This document shows positions 1-7,938 of a DNA stretch of 64,000 nt, piece after piece. Position numbers and translations under genes: made by a program. The notes below the pieces were generated by a model. That model was given only the letters and a program-made list of their open reading frames with translations. It was not told the origin of the DNA and made no database searches. This DNA is from Sulfurovum sp. GTDB taxonomy: Bacteria; Campylobacterota; Campylobacteria; Campylobacterales; Sulfurovaceae. Every line of letters starts with the position of its first letter. Within the stretch, counting starts at the first letter, position 1. The stretch lies in assembly GCA_016744875.1 (NCBI GenBank), contig JADGDL010000006.1:5604-69603 (forward strand). Reading direction: 5' to 3'.

Positions 1-510
1 ACAGGCTCGGTAACACGCATCACACTGTATACCCCAAAAGGCAATACAAGACTCTTTATGTACTATTGCCAGTCCCATCGAAGCTTTGTTGATGTCAAGC
101 TCTTCTTTTTCATTAAGCAAACTTGGCATATCTAAAGCACCTGATGGACAAACAGGTACACAAGGAATATCTTCACACATATAACAAGGTACTTCTGTAG
201 GTACAAAAAATGGTGTCCCTATCAATAAAGGATCACTACCCTTTGCCATCTGCAATGTACTCGGTCTTGGTTTTCCTGTATCTCTATCTATATTCGTATC
301 TCTGTTTACACAAGCTTCTGCACAAAGTCCACATTTGATACAGGCTGCAAGAAAATCTTTCTCAGCCAATGCACCAGGAGGTCTAAGTACCAACGGCGAT
401 GCTTTTACAGAGTCGCTATATCCACTCCACAGCATTCCACCAAGAGCAGCCAAGCCTACACTTTGTGCGCTTGTTGCCATAAAATTTCTTCTGCTGTTAG
501 AGTGTGCCAT
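1..510 (-). CDS. napG: NapG, ferredoxin-type quinol dehydrogenase subunit of periplasmic nitrate reductase (3' end outside window)
   Basis: NapG passes electrons from the NapH/quinol side toward the periplasmic nitrate reductase. The 170 residues visible begin with a twin-arginine signal (SRRNFM, residues 6-11). They contain cysteine clusters of 4Fe-4S type at C57/C60/C63/C67, C109/C112/C117/C121 and C155/C163/C166/C170, the last ending exactly at the window edge. The start ATG lies 5 bp after the napA stop, with the ribosome site inside the napA end, so the two are co-transcribed. The gene continues to the left. Family knowledge says napH, napB, napF, napL and napD usually follow in this phylum, but they cannot be seen here. 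Confidence 0.93.
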   Translation of the reverse strand, partial: MAHSNSRRNFMATSAQSVGLAALGGMLWSGYSDSVKASPLVLRPPGALAEKDFLAACIKCGLCAEACVNRDTNIDRDTGKPRPSTLQMAKGSDPLLIGTPFFVPTEVPCYMCEDIPCVPVCPSGALDMPSLLNEKEELDINKASMGLAIVHKESCIAFWGIQCDACYRAC

Positions 511-515
511 ATCGG

Positions 516-3332
516 TTACGCCTTATAGAGTTTTACAGCACATTTTTTAAAGTCTGTTTCTTTAGACATAGGACATGTTGCATCCAAACATACTTTATTA
601 ATGAAGACTTTTTCATCAAACCATGGTACGAACACAAGCCCTTGAGGTACTCTGTTACGTCCTCTGGTTTCAACTCTTGCTTTTACCTTACCACGACGTG
701 AGTCAACCCAGATAAGTCCACCTTGTTTAAAGCCTTTAGCTTTCGCATCTGCTGGGTGCATATAACAAAGTGCTTCCGGTACCGCACGGAAAAGTTCAGG
801 TACTCTCATCGTCATCGTTCCAGAGTGCCAGTGTTCAAGTACACGTCCTGTACATAACCAAGTGTCATATGTTTTATCTGGCATTTCAGGAGGATCCATG
901 TACGGTCTAGCATAGATCTTCGCTTTATTTTTAAGCGATTTTTTGTTTTTATCTTTGATACCTTTAAGGTCACCTTGTGCTAAGGCTTTAGCCAATGTAC
1001 CGTAGAATGCAAAGTCATCAGCACCTGTTTCTTTTGCTGCTTTTGCTGCATATGGGTCATACTTAACATTAAATCTCCACTGCGTCTCTTTCCCGTCAAC
1101 AACAGGCCATTTAAGTCCTCTTACCTTATGGTAGACTTCAAATGGAGCAAGGTCATGTGCATGTCCTCTACCAAAGTCTGCATACTCTTCGAAAAGATAC
1201 TCATGGATCATAAATCCATACCCTTTCCACGGTTTACCATCTGTACCAAGTACATTTCTTGAATCACCACGTGACTCAGTATCATCATACCCTTGCTGAG
1301 GGAATTTACTTGTATCCACTTTGTATGATTTTGCTTTTTTATTTGCAAACAAGATATCGAACATTGTTGTATCTTTCGTATATCCCATTTTCGCAGCATC
1401 TTTGATGATATTTGGGAGTTTTTTACCGTTTCTCAGAACAGATTCACCCCAAAGATCTCCAACCGTAAATCTTTTAGAAAGCTCTACCCACTGCCAAGTA
1501 TCAGACATCGAATCACCTACAGGAAGGACTTGCTGTCTCCAATGTTGTGTACGACGCTCAGCATTTCCGTATGCACCCCATTTTTCATAGATCATTGCTG
1601 TAGGGAGTACAAGGTCTGAGACCTTCGCAGAGATACCGGGGTATCCATCAGAACAAACAATAAAGTTATCCATTTCTCTTGCTGCTTTGATCCAGTGTGA
1701 TGCAGAAGCAGAGTTTTGATATGGATTGTTTACATTGATCCAACAGAACTTAACCACACCATCTTCCATATCTCTATGTATCTTCATCACGTGTTGATTA
1801 CCTACAGGATTAAGGGTACCGTTTGGTACATTCCACCCTTTTTCAGTAATTTTTCTATGTTTCGGGTTTTTAACCATCATATCTGCTGGAAGTCTGTGAC
1901 AGAATGTACCAACTTCTCTTGCAGTACCACACGCAGATGGTTGACCAGTAAGTGAAAATGCTCCCGATCCTGGTTTTGCTTGTTTATTCAGTAGGAAGTG
2001 AACATTGTATGCCAATGTATTTACCCATGTACCACGTGTATGTTGGTTCATACCCATCGTCCAGAAAGAAACAACTTTTCGACCTTTTTGTATGTAAAGG
2101 TTTGCAAGATATTGAAGTTTCTTCTTAAAGGCTTCTATATCTTCATTTGGATCACCCTTAGATATTTCAGCCGTATACTCAAGTGTATATGGTTCAAGTG
2201 ACTTTTTATACTCTTCAAATGAAATCTCCCAGTGTTTTAATGTACCTGGAGTGTTCTTCATCACATCACCCTCTTTATACCCATAAGGCTCAAGGGCAGG
2301 TGCTTCTTTTTTTGAAATAGTTTTAGTCATTTCTTTTGAAATTGTTTCCATCTCAAGAGCAGTATATTTACCATCTTTAATAGACTTTTCATTGTCTCGT
2401 CTCATACCATAACCAAGGTTGACCGGACCGACTGCAAAGACCATATGTTTTTTTACAAAATCCCAGTCAATAATACCTTCAGCTTCATCTCTCATAACGA
2501 TCTCACGAGCGATGTAGTTCCATAATGTTAAGTCAGTATTTGGTGAAAAAATGATCTCAACATCTGCAAGATCCGAAGTTCTATGTCTATAAGTAGAAAG
2601 GTTTACTACTTTTACTCTATCTGGATTAGAAAGTTTTCTATCTGTTACACGTGACCATAAAATTGGGTGCATCTCTGCCATGTTTGATCCCCAAGAAACG
2701 ATCGTATCTGTAAGTTCGATATCGTCATAACAACCACTTGGTTCATCTACACCGAATGTTTGATAAAAACCAACAACCGCAGATGCCATACAGTGGCGAG
2801 CATTTGGATCGATCGCATTTGATCTAAACCCACCTTTCATCATCTTTTGAGCTGCATATCCTTCCATAACTGTATACTGCCCAGATGCAAAGTTTGCAAC
2901 ACCTTCTGGACCAGAAGCTTTAAGTGCTTTTTTGATGTGCACTTCCATCTCATCAAAGGCACGTTCCCAGCTTACTGCTCTAAACTTACCTTTTTTATCG
3001 AACTCACCTTTATCATTCATACGAAGCAGTGGCGTTTTAAGTCTATCTGCACCATACATGATCTTCGCATTAAAGTAACCTTTAATACAGTTAAGTCCTC
3101 TATTTACCGGAGCTGCAGGGTCACCTTTTACGGCAACGATACGCCCACTTTTGGTTGCGAGCATGATACCACACCCCGTACCACAGAAACGACAAGCTGC
3201 TTTATCCCATCTCCACTTGGCTTCTGCTTTGGCAGCTGCTGCTTGTGCTTCCTGCGGAACTGTTATACCCACTGCACCTGCAGCTGCAACTGCTGCTGAA
3301 TTTTTTAAAAAATCACGTCTATTTAATGACAT
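516..3332 (-). CDS. napA: Periplasmic nitrate reductase catalytic subunit NapA
   Basis: Reduces nitrate to nitrite in the periplasm using bis-MGD molybdenum and one 4Fe-4S cluster. The protein has 938 residues, which fits the longer epsilon-type NapA. It starts with a Tat signal (NRRDFL, residues 4-9, then an Ala-rich stretch to about 34). Cluster cysteines are C47, C50, C54 and C82. The Mo ligand is probably C181 in NARHCMAS. The C-terminal part has the molydopterin dinucleotide-binding features of the family. A strong GGAGG ribosome site sits 5 bp before the ATG. It is the first gene of a nap operon with napG directly after it. A perfect TTGAT-N4-ATCAA box lies about 66 bp upstream. Confidence 0.98.
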   Translation of the reverse strand: MSLNRRDFLKNSAAVAAAGAVGITVPQEAQAAAAKAEAKWRWDKAACRFCGTGCGIMLATKSGRIVAVKGDPAAPVNRGLNCIKGYFNAKIMYGADRLKTPLLRMNDKGEFDKKGKFRAVSWERAFDEMEVHIKKALKASGPEGVANFASGQYTVMEGYAAQKMMKGGFRSNAIDPNARHCMASAVVGFYQTFGVDEPSGCYDDIELTDTIVSWGSNMAEMHPILWSRVTDRKLSNPDRVKVVNLSTYRHRTSDLADVEIIFSPNTDLTLWNYIAREIVMRDEAEGIIDWDFVKKHMVFAVGPVNLGYGMRRDNEKSIKDGKYTALEMETISKEMTKTISKKEAPALEPYGYKEGDVMKNTPGTLKHWEISFEEYKKSLEPYTLEYTAEISKGDPNEDIEAFKKKLQYLANLYIQKGRKVVSFWTMGMNQHTRGTWVNTLAYNVHFLLNKQAKPGSGAFSLTGQPSACGTAREVGTFCHRLPADMMVKNPKHRKITEKGWNVPNGTLNPVGNQHVMKIHRDMEDGVVKFCWINVNNPYQNSASASHWIKAAREMDNFIVCSDGYPGISAKVSDLVLPTAMIYEKWGAYGNAERRTQHWRQQVLPVGDSMSDTWQWVELSKRFTVGDLWGESVLRNGKKLPNIIKDAAKMGYTKDTTMFDILFANKKAKSYKVDTSKFPQQGYDDTESRGDSRNVLGTDGKPWKGYGFMIHEYLFEEYADFGRGHAHDLAPFEVYHKVRGLKWPVVDGKETQWRFNVKYDPYAAKAAKETGADDFAFYGTLAKALAQGDLKGIKDKNKKSLKNKAKIYARPYMDPPEMPDKTYDTWLCTGRVLEHWHSGTMTMRVPELFRAVPEALCYMHPADAKAKGFKQGGLIWVDSRRGKVKARVETRGRNRVPQGLVFVPWFDEKVFINKVCLDATCPMSKETDFKKCAVKLYKA

Positions 3333-3391
3333 TTTGCCTCCTTTTAAAATAAGTTTACGTAATACGTTAACATTATCGAGTTGAGGGATTA

Positions 3392-3405
3392 TTGATATGT
3401 ATCAA
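3392..3405 (-). promoter_or_regulatory. Perfect FNR/DNR-type box upstream of napA
   Basis: TTGATATGTATCAA is an exact match to the TTGAT-N4-ATCAA consensus of FNR, DNR and NnrR regulators. It lies about 66 bp before the napA ATG. A -10-like TATTAC (minus strand, 3359-3364) would place the box centre near -46, close to the usual class II activator position. A Crp/Fnr-family gene lies immediately upstream. Activation of napA by this regulator is inference. Confidence 0.8.
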
Positions 3406-3494
3406 TTATTGGTTAATTCAGTGTATTTAGCACTTTTTTGTGAGAAGAAAATAGATTATTGACGGTTTAAGTATAGAGTTTTATAATACAAAAA

Positions 3495-4163
3495 TCAGAG
3501 AGAAAATCTCTTATTATCAACACTGTTGGTCTCAAGTATTTTATGAAGTGCAACTTCATTCATGATCATCACTTTGTGATCTTCTATACGTATAATATTT
3601 TCTTTTTTCAACTTAGTCAAAATACGGGAGAGCGTTTCTGGAGTAATATTCAATATAGCTGCTATTTCGGTATTTTTAAGGCGTTCAAAAATGCTTGGAT
3701 TTGAGTAGAGTATATCTGCTATCTTTGCTTCAGAAGAGTAAACCGTCTCTTTATGCAACAAGTCGGAAAGCAACTTCATTCTTTTTGCCATAGCTTTTAC
3801 AAGTGCTTTAGAAAATGAAGTATTTTCTAAACAGGCATGAAACTTCTCTAAAGGGAGAAGACCTATATATCCATCTGTAAGTAATTCACAGGTCGCAGGA
3901 AAAGGAATCCCTTCAAAGGCAACAAAAAGTGCAACCGCCTGGGGTGCTTCAAAATTATGCATATGTATCTGCCTACCTTTGGGAGCAGTTTTATAGAGTT
4001 TTACTGACCCTTCAAGTAATATATAGAGATATTTACTCTCATCACCTTCATAAAAGACGATACTGTCTTTATCATACTGATGAATATGTACATCTGCCTG
4101 TAATTTCGCTAGTTGTATGTCATTGAGTGCAGAAAAAAGTGGCAAGTCTTTAAGTGTAAACAT
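3495..4163 (-). CDS. Crp/Fnr-family transcriptional regulator, DNR/NssR-like (no FNR cysteine cluster)
   Basis: A 222-residue Crp/Fnr regulator: cyclic-nucleotide-type beta barrel (about 10-115), dimerisation helix (about 117-140) and C-terminal winged helix (about 145-205). The recognition helix reads PETLSR, with E176, S179 and R180 in the positions that read TTGAT in FNR. Only two cysteines are present (C92, C111), so there is no N-terminal 4Fe-4S cluster. This fits NO-responsive DNR/NnrR or Campylobacter NssR better than the oxygen sensor FNR. Matching boxes lie before napA and over its own promoter. The sensed signal (NO, via haem in relatives) is inference. Confidence 0.88.
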   Translation of the reverse strand: MFTLKDLPLFSALNDIQLAKLQADVHIHQYDKDSIVFYEGDESKYLYILLEGSVKLYKTAPKGRQIHMHNFEAPQAVALFVAFEGIPFPATCELLTDGYIGLLPLEKFHACLENTSFSKALVKAMAKRMKLLSDLLHKETVYSSEAKIADILYSNPSIFERLKNTEIAAILNITPETLSRILTKLKKENIIRIEDHKVMIMNEVALHKILETNSVDNKRFSL

Positions 4164-4175
4164 AAATATGATCCC

Positions 4176-4189
4176 TTGATTTAAATCAA
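4176..4189 (-). promoter_or_regulatory. Perfect FNR/DNR-type box overlapping the regulator's own start site
   Basis: TTGATTTAAATCAA is a full 14-bp palindrome fitting TTGAT-N4-ATCAA. On the minus strand a TATAAT -10 lies at 4194-4199, so transcription would begin inside the box. Binding there should block transcription, suggesting negative autoregulation of the Crp/Fnr gene that starts 13 bp downstream. Confidence 0.8.
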
Positions 4190-4193
4190 TTAA

Positions 4194-4199
4194 ATTATA
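4194..4199 (-). promoter_or_regulatory. -10 element (TATAAT) of the Crp/Fnr gene
   Basis: Minus-strand TATAAT, 30 bp upstream of the ATG. The -35 region is weak (TTATCT-like), as expected for a promoter controlled by a regulator. Confidence 0.5.
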
Positions 4200-4247
4200 C
4201 CATAGGAACCTAACATAGATAAAAAATTATGATACCTCAATAAAAAA

Positions 4248-4814
4248 TCACTTAAAATATTTTCTAAAGTACTCCCCTACCAATGAATCAAAATATTGCA
4301 TACGCTCTTTTCCTTTTGGCATACTCACACGCAAAGATCTCATTTTACTTAAAAATGCACCCACATTCTCTGGGATGATCTTTTCAAAGTGCTGGCGTAT
4401 ATGCTTTGCAAAAGCCGGTGATGCACCCCCTGTGGAAAAGGCTATGGTAAGATCCTCTTTTTTTACATACGAAGGGAAGATAAAATCACAATATGCTGTA
4501 TTGTCCACAGAATTCACAAGGATCCTACTGCCTCTTGATTCTGCATAGACCACTTTGTGCAATGTAACCGTATTTGTGGCTACGATAACAATGTCAAAGC
4601 CTTCTATATCCCCTTTTTGATAAGCTCTTTGCTCTAAAGTGAGCTGATGTTCTTCTATCAAACTCAGGGCTGATTCTTCCACCTTAAGCGCTATCACTGT
4701 GATCTCTGTTGTAAAATCGATCAATTTTTCAAGTTTTTCTGTAGCGATAGGACCAGCACCGATGACCAATACTTTCAGCTCCTCCATATCCATAAACATA
4801 GGAAAATAGGACAT
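4248..4814 (-). CDS. Precorrin-2 dehydrogenase / sirohydrochlorin ferrochelatase (Met8/CysG N-terminal type)
   Basis: Oxidises precorrin-2 to sirohydrochlorin with NAD and probably inserts iron to make siroheme. The 188-residue protein has an N-terminal Rossmann motif GAGPIA (residues 19-24) and the family pattern FSTGGASPAFAKHIRQ in the middle, as in Met8 and the CysG N-domain. Its ATG shares one base with the stop codon of cobA (TAATG), so translation is coupled. Siroheme serves sulfite or nitrite reductases and is a precursor of haem d1. No siroheme enzyme lies in the window, so the consumer is unknown. Confidence 0.9.
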   Translation of the reverse strand: MSYFPMFMDMEELKVLVIGAGPIATEKLEKLIDFTTEITVIALKVEESALSLIEEHQLTLEQRAYQKGDIEGFDIVIVATNTVTLHKVVYAESRGSRILVNSVDNTAYCDFIFPSYVKKEDLTIAFSTGGASPAFAKHIRQHFEKIIPENVGAFLSKMRSLRVSMPKGKERMQYFDSLVGEYFRKYFK

Positions 4815-5545
4815 TAATGTACTCTCATCAATGCTTCTCTCACCTTCACAACTTCACCTACGACGATAAGTGCAGGAGTAGGCAGATCTTTTGCTTCTTC
4901 ATAAATGTTTTCGAGTGTAGAGATCACAACCTTTTCATCGTCTAAAGTACCTCTGCTGATTACAGCAACCGGATAAGATGCAGGTTTTCCAATCGCCATA
5001 AGTTCGGTAGAGATCTTTTTTAACTGATGCAAACCCATTAAAAATATAATGGTCTCATCTTGTCTAAAAGAGTTCCAGTCAAGTTGTGCATACCCTTTCT
5101 GTGGTGCTTCATAACCAGTAACCACACGAAAAGAGACAGACTTTCCTCTATGGGTTATAGGTATATTTGCCATCTCCGGCACAGCGATAGCTGATGTTAT
5201 CCCAGGAATAAACGCAAACTCTACGCCTCTGGCAGCCAAAAACAGTGCTTCTTCTCCACCACGCCCGAACACTACTGAGTCTCCACCTTTTAATCGTACA
5301 ACGACATCATGGAGTTGGGCTTTTTCATAGAGAAGTGCATTGATCTGATCTTGGGGTAAAATATGATGTTTATCTTCTTTACCTACATAGATACACTCAC
5401 ACGAGGATTTAGCTTCTTTAAGAATATTAGGATTTACAAGTCTGTCGTAGATAATAACATCTGCTTCTTGCACTACACGGAGCGCTTTCAATGTCAGTAA
5501 TTCCATATCTCCTGGACCGGCTCCTGTCAAATATACTTTTCCCAT
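4814..5545 (-). CDS. cobA: Uroporphyrinogen-III C-methyltransferase
   Basis: SAM-dependent double methylation of uroporphyrinogen III to precorrin-2, the entry to siroheme and cobalamin. The 243-residue length is typical of stand-alone CobA/SUMT. Visible motifs are the N-terminal GAGPGDMELLTLKA (residues 8-21) and the GGDSVVFGRGGEE segment near residue 87, which binds SAM in this family. Its start codon overlaps the stop codon of the Rrf2 gene by one base, and its own stop overlaps the next start. The three genes therefore form one tightly coupled unit. Confidence 0.95.
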   Translation of the reverse strand: MGKVYLTGAGPGDMELLTLKALRVVQEADVIIYDRLVNPNILKEAKSSCECIYVGKEDKHHILPQDQINALLYEKAQLHDVVVRLKGGDSVVFGRGGEEALFLAARGVEFAFIPGITSAIAVPEMANIPITHRGKSVSFRVVTGYEAPQKGYAQLDWNSFRQDETIIFLMGLHQLKKISTELMAIGKPASYPVAVISRGTLDDEKVVISTLENIYEEAKDLPTPALIVVGEVVKVREALMRVH

Positions 5546-5958
5546 TATATTTTATTCCCTTCTGCAGCAATACTTTCAATCGTTGATTCTTTAAACATCT
5601 TTTGCAATTGTATTTTAGATTTTATCCATTTATCATGTAAGGCACATTTTTGTTTTGCATTACAAGAATCTATACCAAGAATACATTCTTCATCTTTGAT
5701 GGAGTCATTAAACAACTCTAAAATATCTCCCACGGTGATCTCTGATGCGGGTCTTAGAAATTTATATCCACCCTCACGACCTCTTATAGATTCTATAAAA
5801 CCAACCCTAACAAGTTCAGTCATAATTTTTGTTAAAAACTTATAGGGTATTTTCAAATTATCCGATAGTTCTTTTGCACTAATTAGTGTCGTATCTTTGT
5901 GATTGACCATATTTGCCAAAATTCGTATAGTATATTTTGAAGTATTACTTAAATGCAT
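5545..5958 (-). CDS. Rrf2-family transcriptional regulator, NsrR-like
   Basis: A 137-residue Rrf2 protein: N-terminal winged helix (about 1-70) with the family signature RGREGGYKF (59-67), then a dimerisation helix carrying C92, C99 and C105 (C-x6-C-x5-C). That spacing is close to the cluster ligands of NsrR, which loses its Fe-S cluster on reaction with NO. The gene is divergent from the NO reductase operon, and two similar dyads lie in the shared region. It is co-transcribed with siroheme genes. NO sensing is a strong inference from context; IscR/RirA-like Fe-S sensing is the alternative. Confidence 0.88.
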   Translation of the reverse strand: MHLSNTSKYTIRILANMVNHKDTTLISAKELSDNLKIPYKFLTKIMTELVRVGFIESIRGREGGYKFLRPASEITVGDILELFNDSIKDEECILGIDSCNAKQKCALHDKWIKSKIQLQKMFKESTIESIAAEGNKI

Positions 5959-6013
5959 AGTGTTCCTTTTAGCATTCTAATACATAGTTGTATCGCATTT
6001 TAGATTAAGATAT

Positions 6014-6044
6014 ATTTAATTACTACCCTAAGGTAGAATTAAAT
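6014..6044 (+). promoter_or_regulatory. Candidate Rrf2/NsrR-like operator 1 upstream of norC
   Basis: A 31-bp near-palindrome centred on ACTACCCTAAGGTAGAATT, flanked by ATTTAATT on the left and ATTAAAT on the right. It shares ACTAC-N6-GTAGAATT with a second copy 45 bp downstream. It would overlap the -35 region of a norC promoter whose -10 is TAATAC at 6063-6068. Confidence 0.6.
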
Positions 6045-6059
6045 ATTATCCTGATACCA

Positions 6060-6090
6060 TTTTAATACTACTTAGGCGTAGAATTTAAAA
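6060..6090 (+). promoter_or_regulatory. Candidate Rrf2/NsrR-like operator 2 upstream of norC
   Basis: Second copy of the dyad, ACTACTTAGGCGTAGAATT with TTTTAAT and TTTAAAA arms. It ends 12 bp before the norC ATG. The putative -10 (TAATAC, 6063-6068) lies within it, so a bound repressor would occlude the start site. Confidence 0.6.
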
Positions 6091-6102
6091 AAGGATAATC
6101 TT

Positions 6103-6549
6103 ATGACTGAACGTATAACGAAAAGTATGGCCAAGAATATTTATTATGGCGGCGGTATGTTCGCAATATTGGTATTTGCAGGTCTCACTTTTGATACTAT
6201 TAAACAGATACCAGAACGATCGAATCAAGCTACAATGACTGAATCTGTTGTCCACGGTAAAGCATTATGGGAAAAAAACAACTGTGTAGGTTGCCACACT
6301 ATTTTAGGAGAAGGAGCATATTTTGCACCTGAACTAGGGAATGTATTTCAACGTAGAGGTGCTTCTGATGAAACAACCTTTAAAGCATATATGTTAGGTT
6401 GGATGGCTTCACAACCATTGGCTATTCCCGACAGAAGAAAAATGCCGCAGTTTAATTTAACTGAAAAAGAAGTGAATGCAATGTCAGATTTCTTAATTTG
6501 GACATCTAAAGTTGACACTAATGAGTGGCCACCAACCATTGAAGGATAG
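6103..6549 (+). CDS. norC: Nitric oxide reductase cytochrome c subunit NorC
   Basis: Membrane-anchored monohaem cytochrome that delivers electrons to NorB. The 148 residues contain one N-terminal membrane helix (about 13-33) and a c-type haem site CVGCH (61-65) followed by the NorC-typical TILGEGAYFAPELG segment. A Met in RRKMPQF is the likely sixth haem ligand. The start is preceded by AAAAAGGATAATCTT. It is the first gene of a six-gene nor operon; norB starts 8 bp later. Confidence 0.97.
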   Translation: MTERITKSMAKNIYYGGGMFAILVFAGLTFDTIKQIPERSNQATMTESVVHGKALWEKNNCVGCHTILGEGAYFAPELGNVFQRRGASDETTFKAYMLGWMASQPLAIPDRRKMPQFNLTEKEVNAMSDFLIWTSKVDTNEWPPTIEG

Positions 6550-6557
6550 GAGATAGT

Positions 6558-7931
6558 ATGAAATACACATCACAAATGGTCGCAAAACCATATTTTATTT
6601 TTGCATTGATCCTCCTTGCAGGAGAGATTTTATTTGGTCTGCTTATGGCCATACAGTATTTGTTTGGAGATTTTTTATTTCCACTCATTCCATTTAACGT
6701 ACTTAGAATGGTACACACAAACTTACTCATAGTACTTATCTTATTTGGATTTATGGGTGCGTCTTACTACCTCATACCTGAAGAATCAGAGAGCGAACTT
6801 TGGAGTCCCAAATTAGCCATTATCACCTTTTGGGTGTTTGCAGCAGCAGGTGTAGCAACTATATTGGGTTATCTTTTTGTTCCCTATGCAGAACTCACAG
6901 AACTTACCTTTAACAACCTTTTACCAACCATGGGACGGGAGTTTCTAGAGCAACCCTTACCTACAAAACTTGGTATTGTGTTAGTTGTGGTCTCTTATAT
7001 TGTCAACGTCACTATGACTGTGATATTGGGAAGAAAAACAGTTGTTACTCTCGTGTTGCTTACAGGATTGTGGTTTATGGCTGTCTTTTTCCTTCTCGCT
7101 TTTTACGTGCCTGAAAACCTTGTCTTAGATAAGTTTTTGTGGTGGTTCACTGTTCACCTATGGGTTGAAGCAACTTGGGAGCTTATCTTGGGTGCTATCT
7201 TGGCCTTTGTACTGATCAAAGTAACCGGTGTAGATAGAGAACATATCGACAAATGGCTATACCTTATCATTGCAATGACGATGGTATCTGGTATTTTAGG
7301 TACAGGACACCACTTCTTCTACATTGGTGCACCTGAGTACTGGTTATGGATAGGATCTATCGCTTCTGCAGTTGAACCTTTACCATTCTTCCTAATGATC
7401 CTCTTTGCCTTCTCCATGGCAAAAGAGAGAAAGATCCAACATGACAATGAGATGGCACTTACTTGGGCTAAGGGAACAGCAGTTATGGCATTCCTAGGTG
7501 CTGGTGTTTGGGGCTTCATGCACACACTGGCTCCTGTAAACATGTTTACCCATGGTACACAGCTCACAGCGGCACATGGTCACTTGTCATTTTATGGTGC
7601 ATATATTATGGTCATTTTCACGATCGTCTCGTATGCAATGCCTATCTTAAGAGGCCGTCCACATGGAAACTCAAAAAAAGCACAAGGCGTAGAGCTTAAA
7701 TCTTTTTGGATGATGAACATCGGTATGTTAGGACTTACACTTTCTCTAACAGCAGCAGGTATCACGCAGATATTTGACCAGAGAGTTGGAACTGAGCTAC
7801 TAGGATTTATGGAGTCACAAGCATCTATCGCTGGTATTTACACTGTACGTGCTGCATTTGGACTTCTGGTCTTTGTAGGACTCATCACTTATTTTGCTTC
7901 TTTCTTTTTTAAAGAAGAGCAAGTAGCTTAG
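6558..7931 (+). CDS. norB: Nitric oxide reductase catalytic subunit NorB (cNOR type)
   Basis: Reduces two NO to N2O in the cytoplasmic membrane. At 457 residues with 12 expected helices it is the short cytochrome-c-dependent form, without the extra N-terminal quinol domain of qNOR. Conserved metal ligands are visible: H200 in VHLWVEATWE with E204 and E208, the H251-H252 pair, and H340/H342 in HGHLSFYG. The usual Gly after WVE is Ala here (WVEATWE). It lies between norC and norD in one operon controlled by the dyads before norC. Confidence 0.97.
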   Translation: MKYTSQMVAKPYFIFALILLAGEILFGLLMAIQYLFGDFLFPLIPFNVLRMVHTNLLIVLILFGFMGASYYLIPEESESELWSPKLAIITFWVFAAAGVATILGYLFVPYAELTELTFNNLLPTMGREFLEQPLPTKLGIVLVVVSYIVNVTMTVILGRKTVVTLVLLTGLWFMAVFFLLAFYVPENLVLDKFLWWFTVHLWVEATWELILGAILAFVLIKVTGVDREHIDKWLYLIIAMTMVSGILGTGHHFFYIGAPEYWLWIGSIASAVEPLPFFLMILFAFSMAKERKIQHDNEMALTWAKGTAVMAFLGAGVWGFMHTLAPVNMFTHGTQLTAAHGHLSFYGAYIMVIFTIVSYAMPILRGRPHGNSKKAQGVELKSFWMMNIGMLGLTLSLTAAGITQIFDQRVGTELLGFMESQASIAGIYTVRAAFGLLVFVGLITYFASFFFKEEQVA

Positions 7932-7938
7932 GGTTAAA

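Noticed and set aside
2847..3299. 150-codon plus-strand ORF opposite napA
   Set aside because: It is Cys- and His-rich nonsense produced by the antisense of napA; no ribosome site and the sense protein is a clear match.
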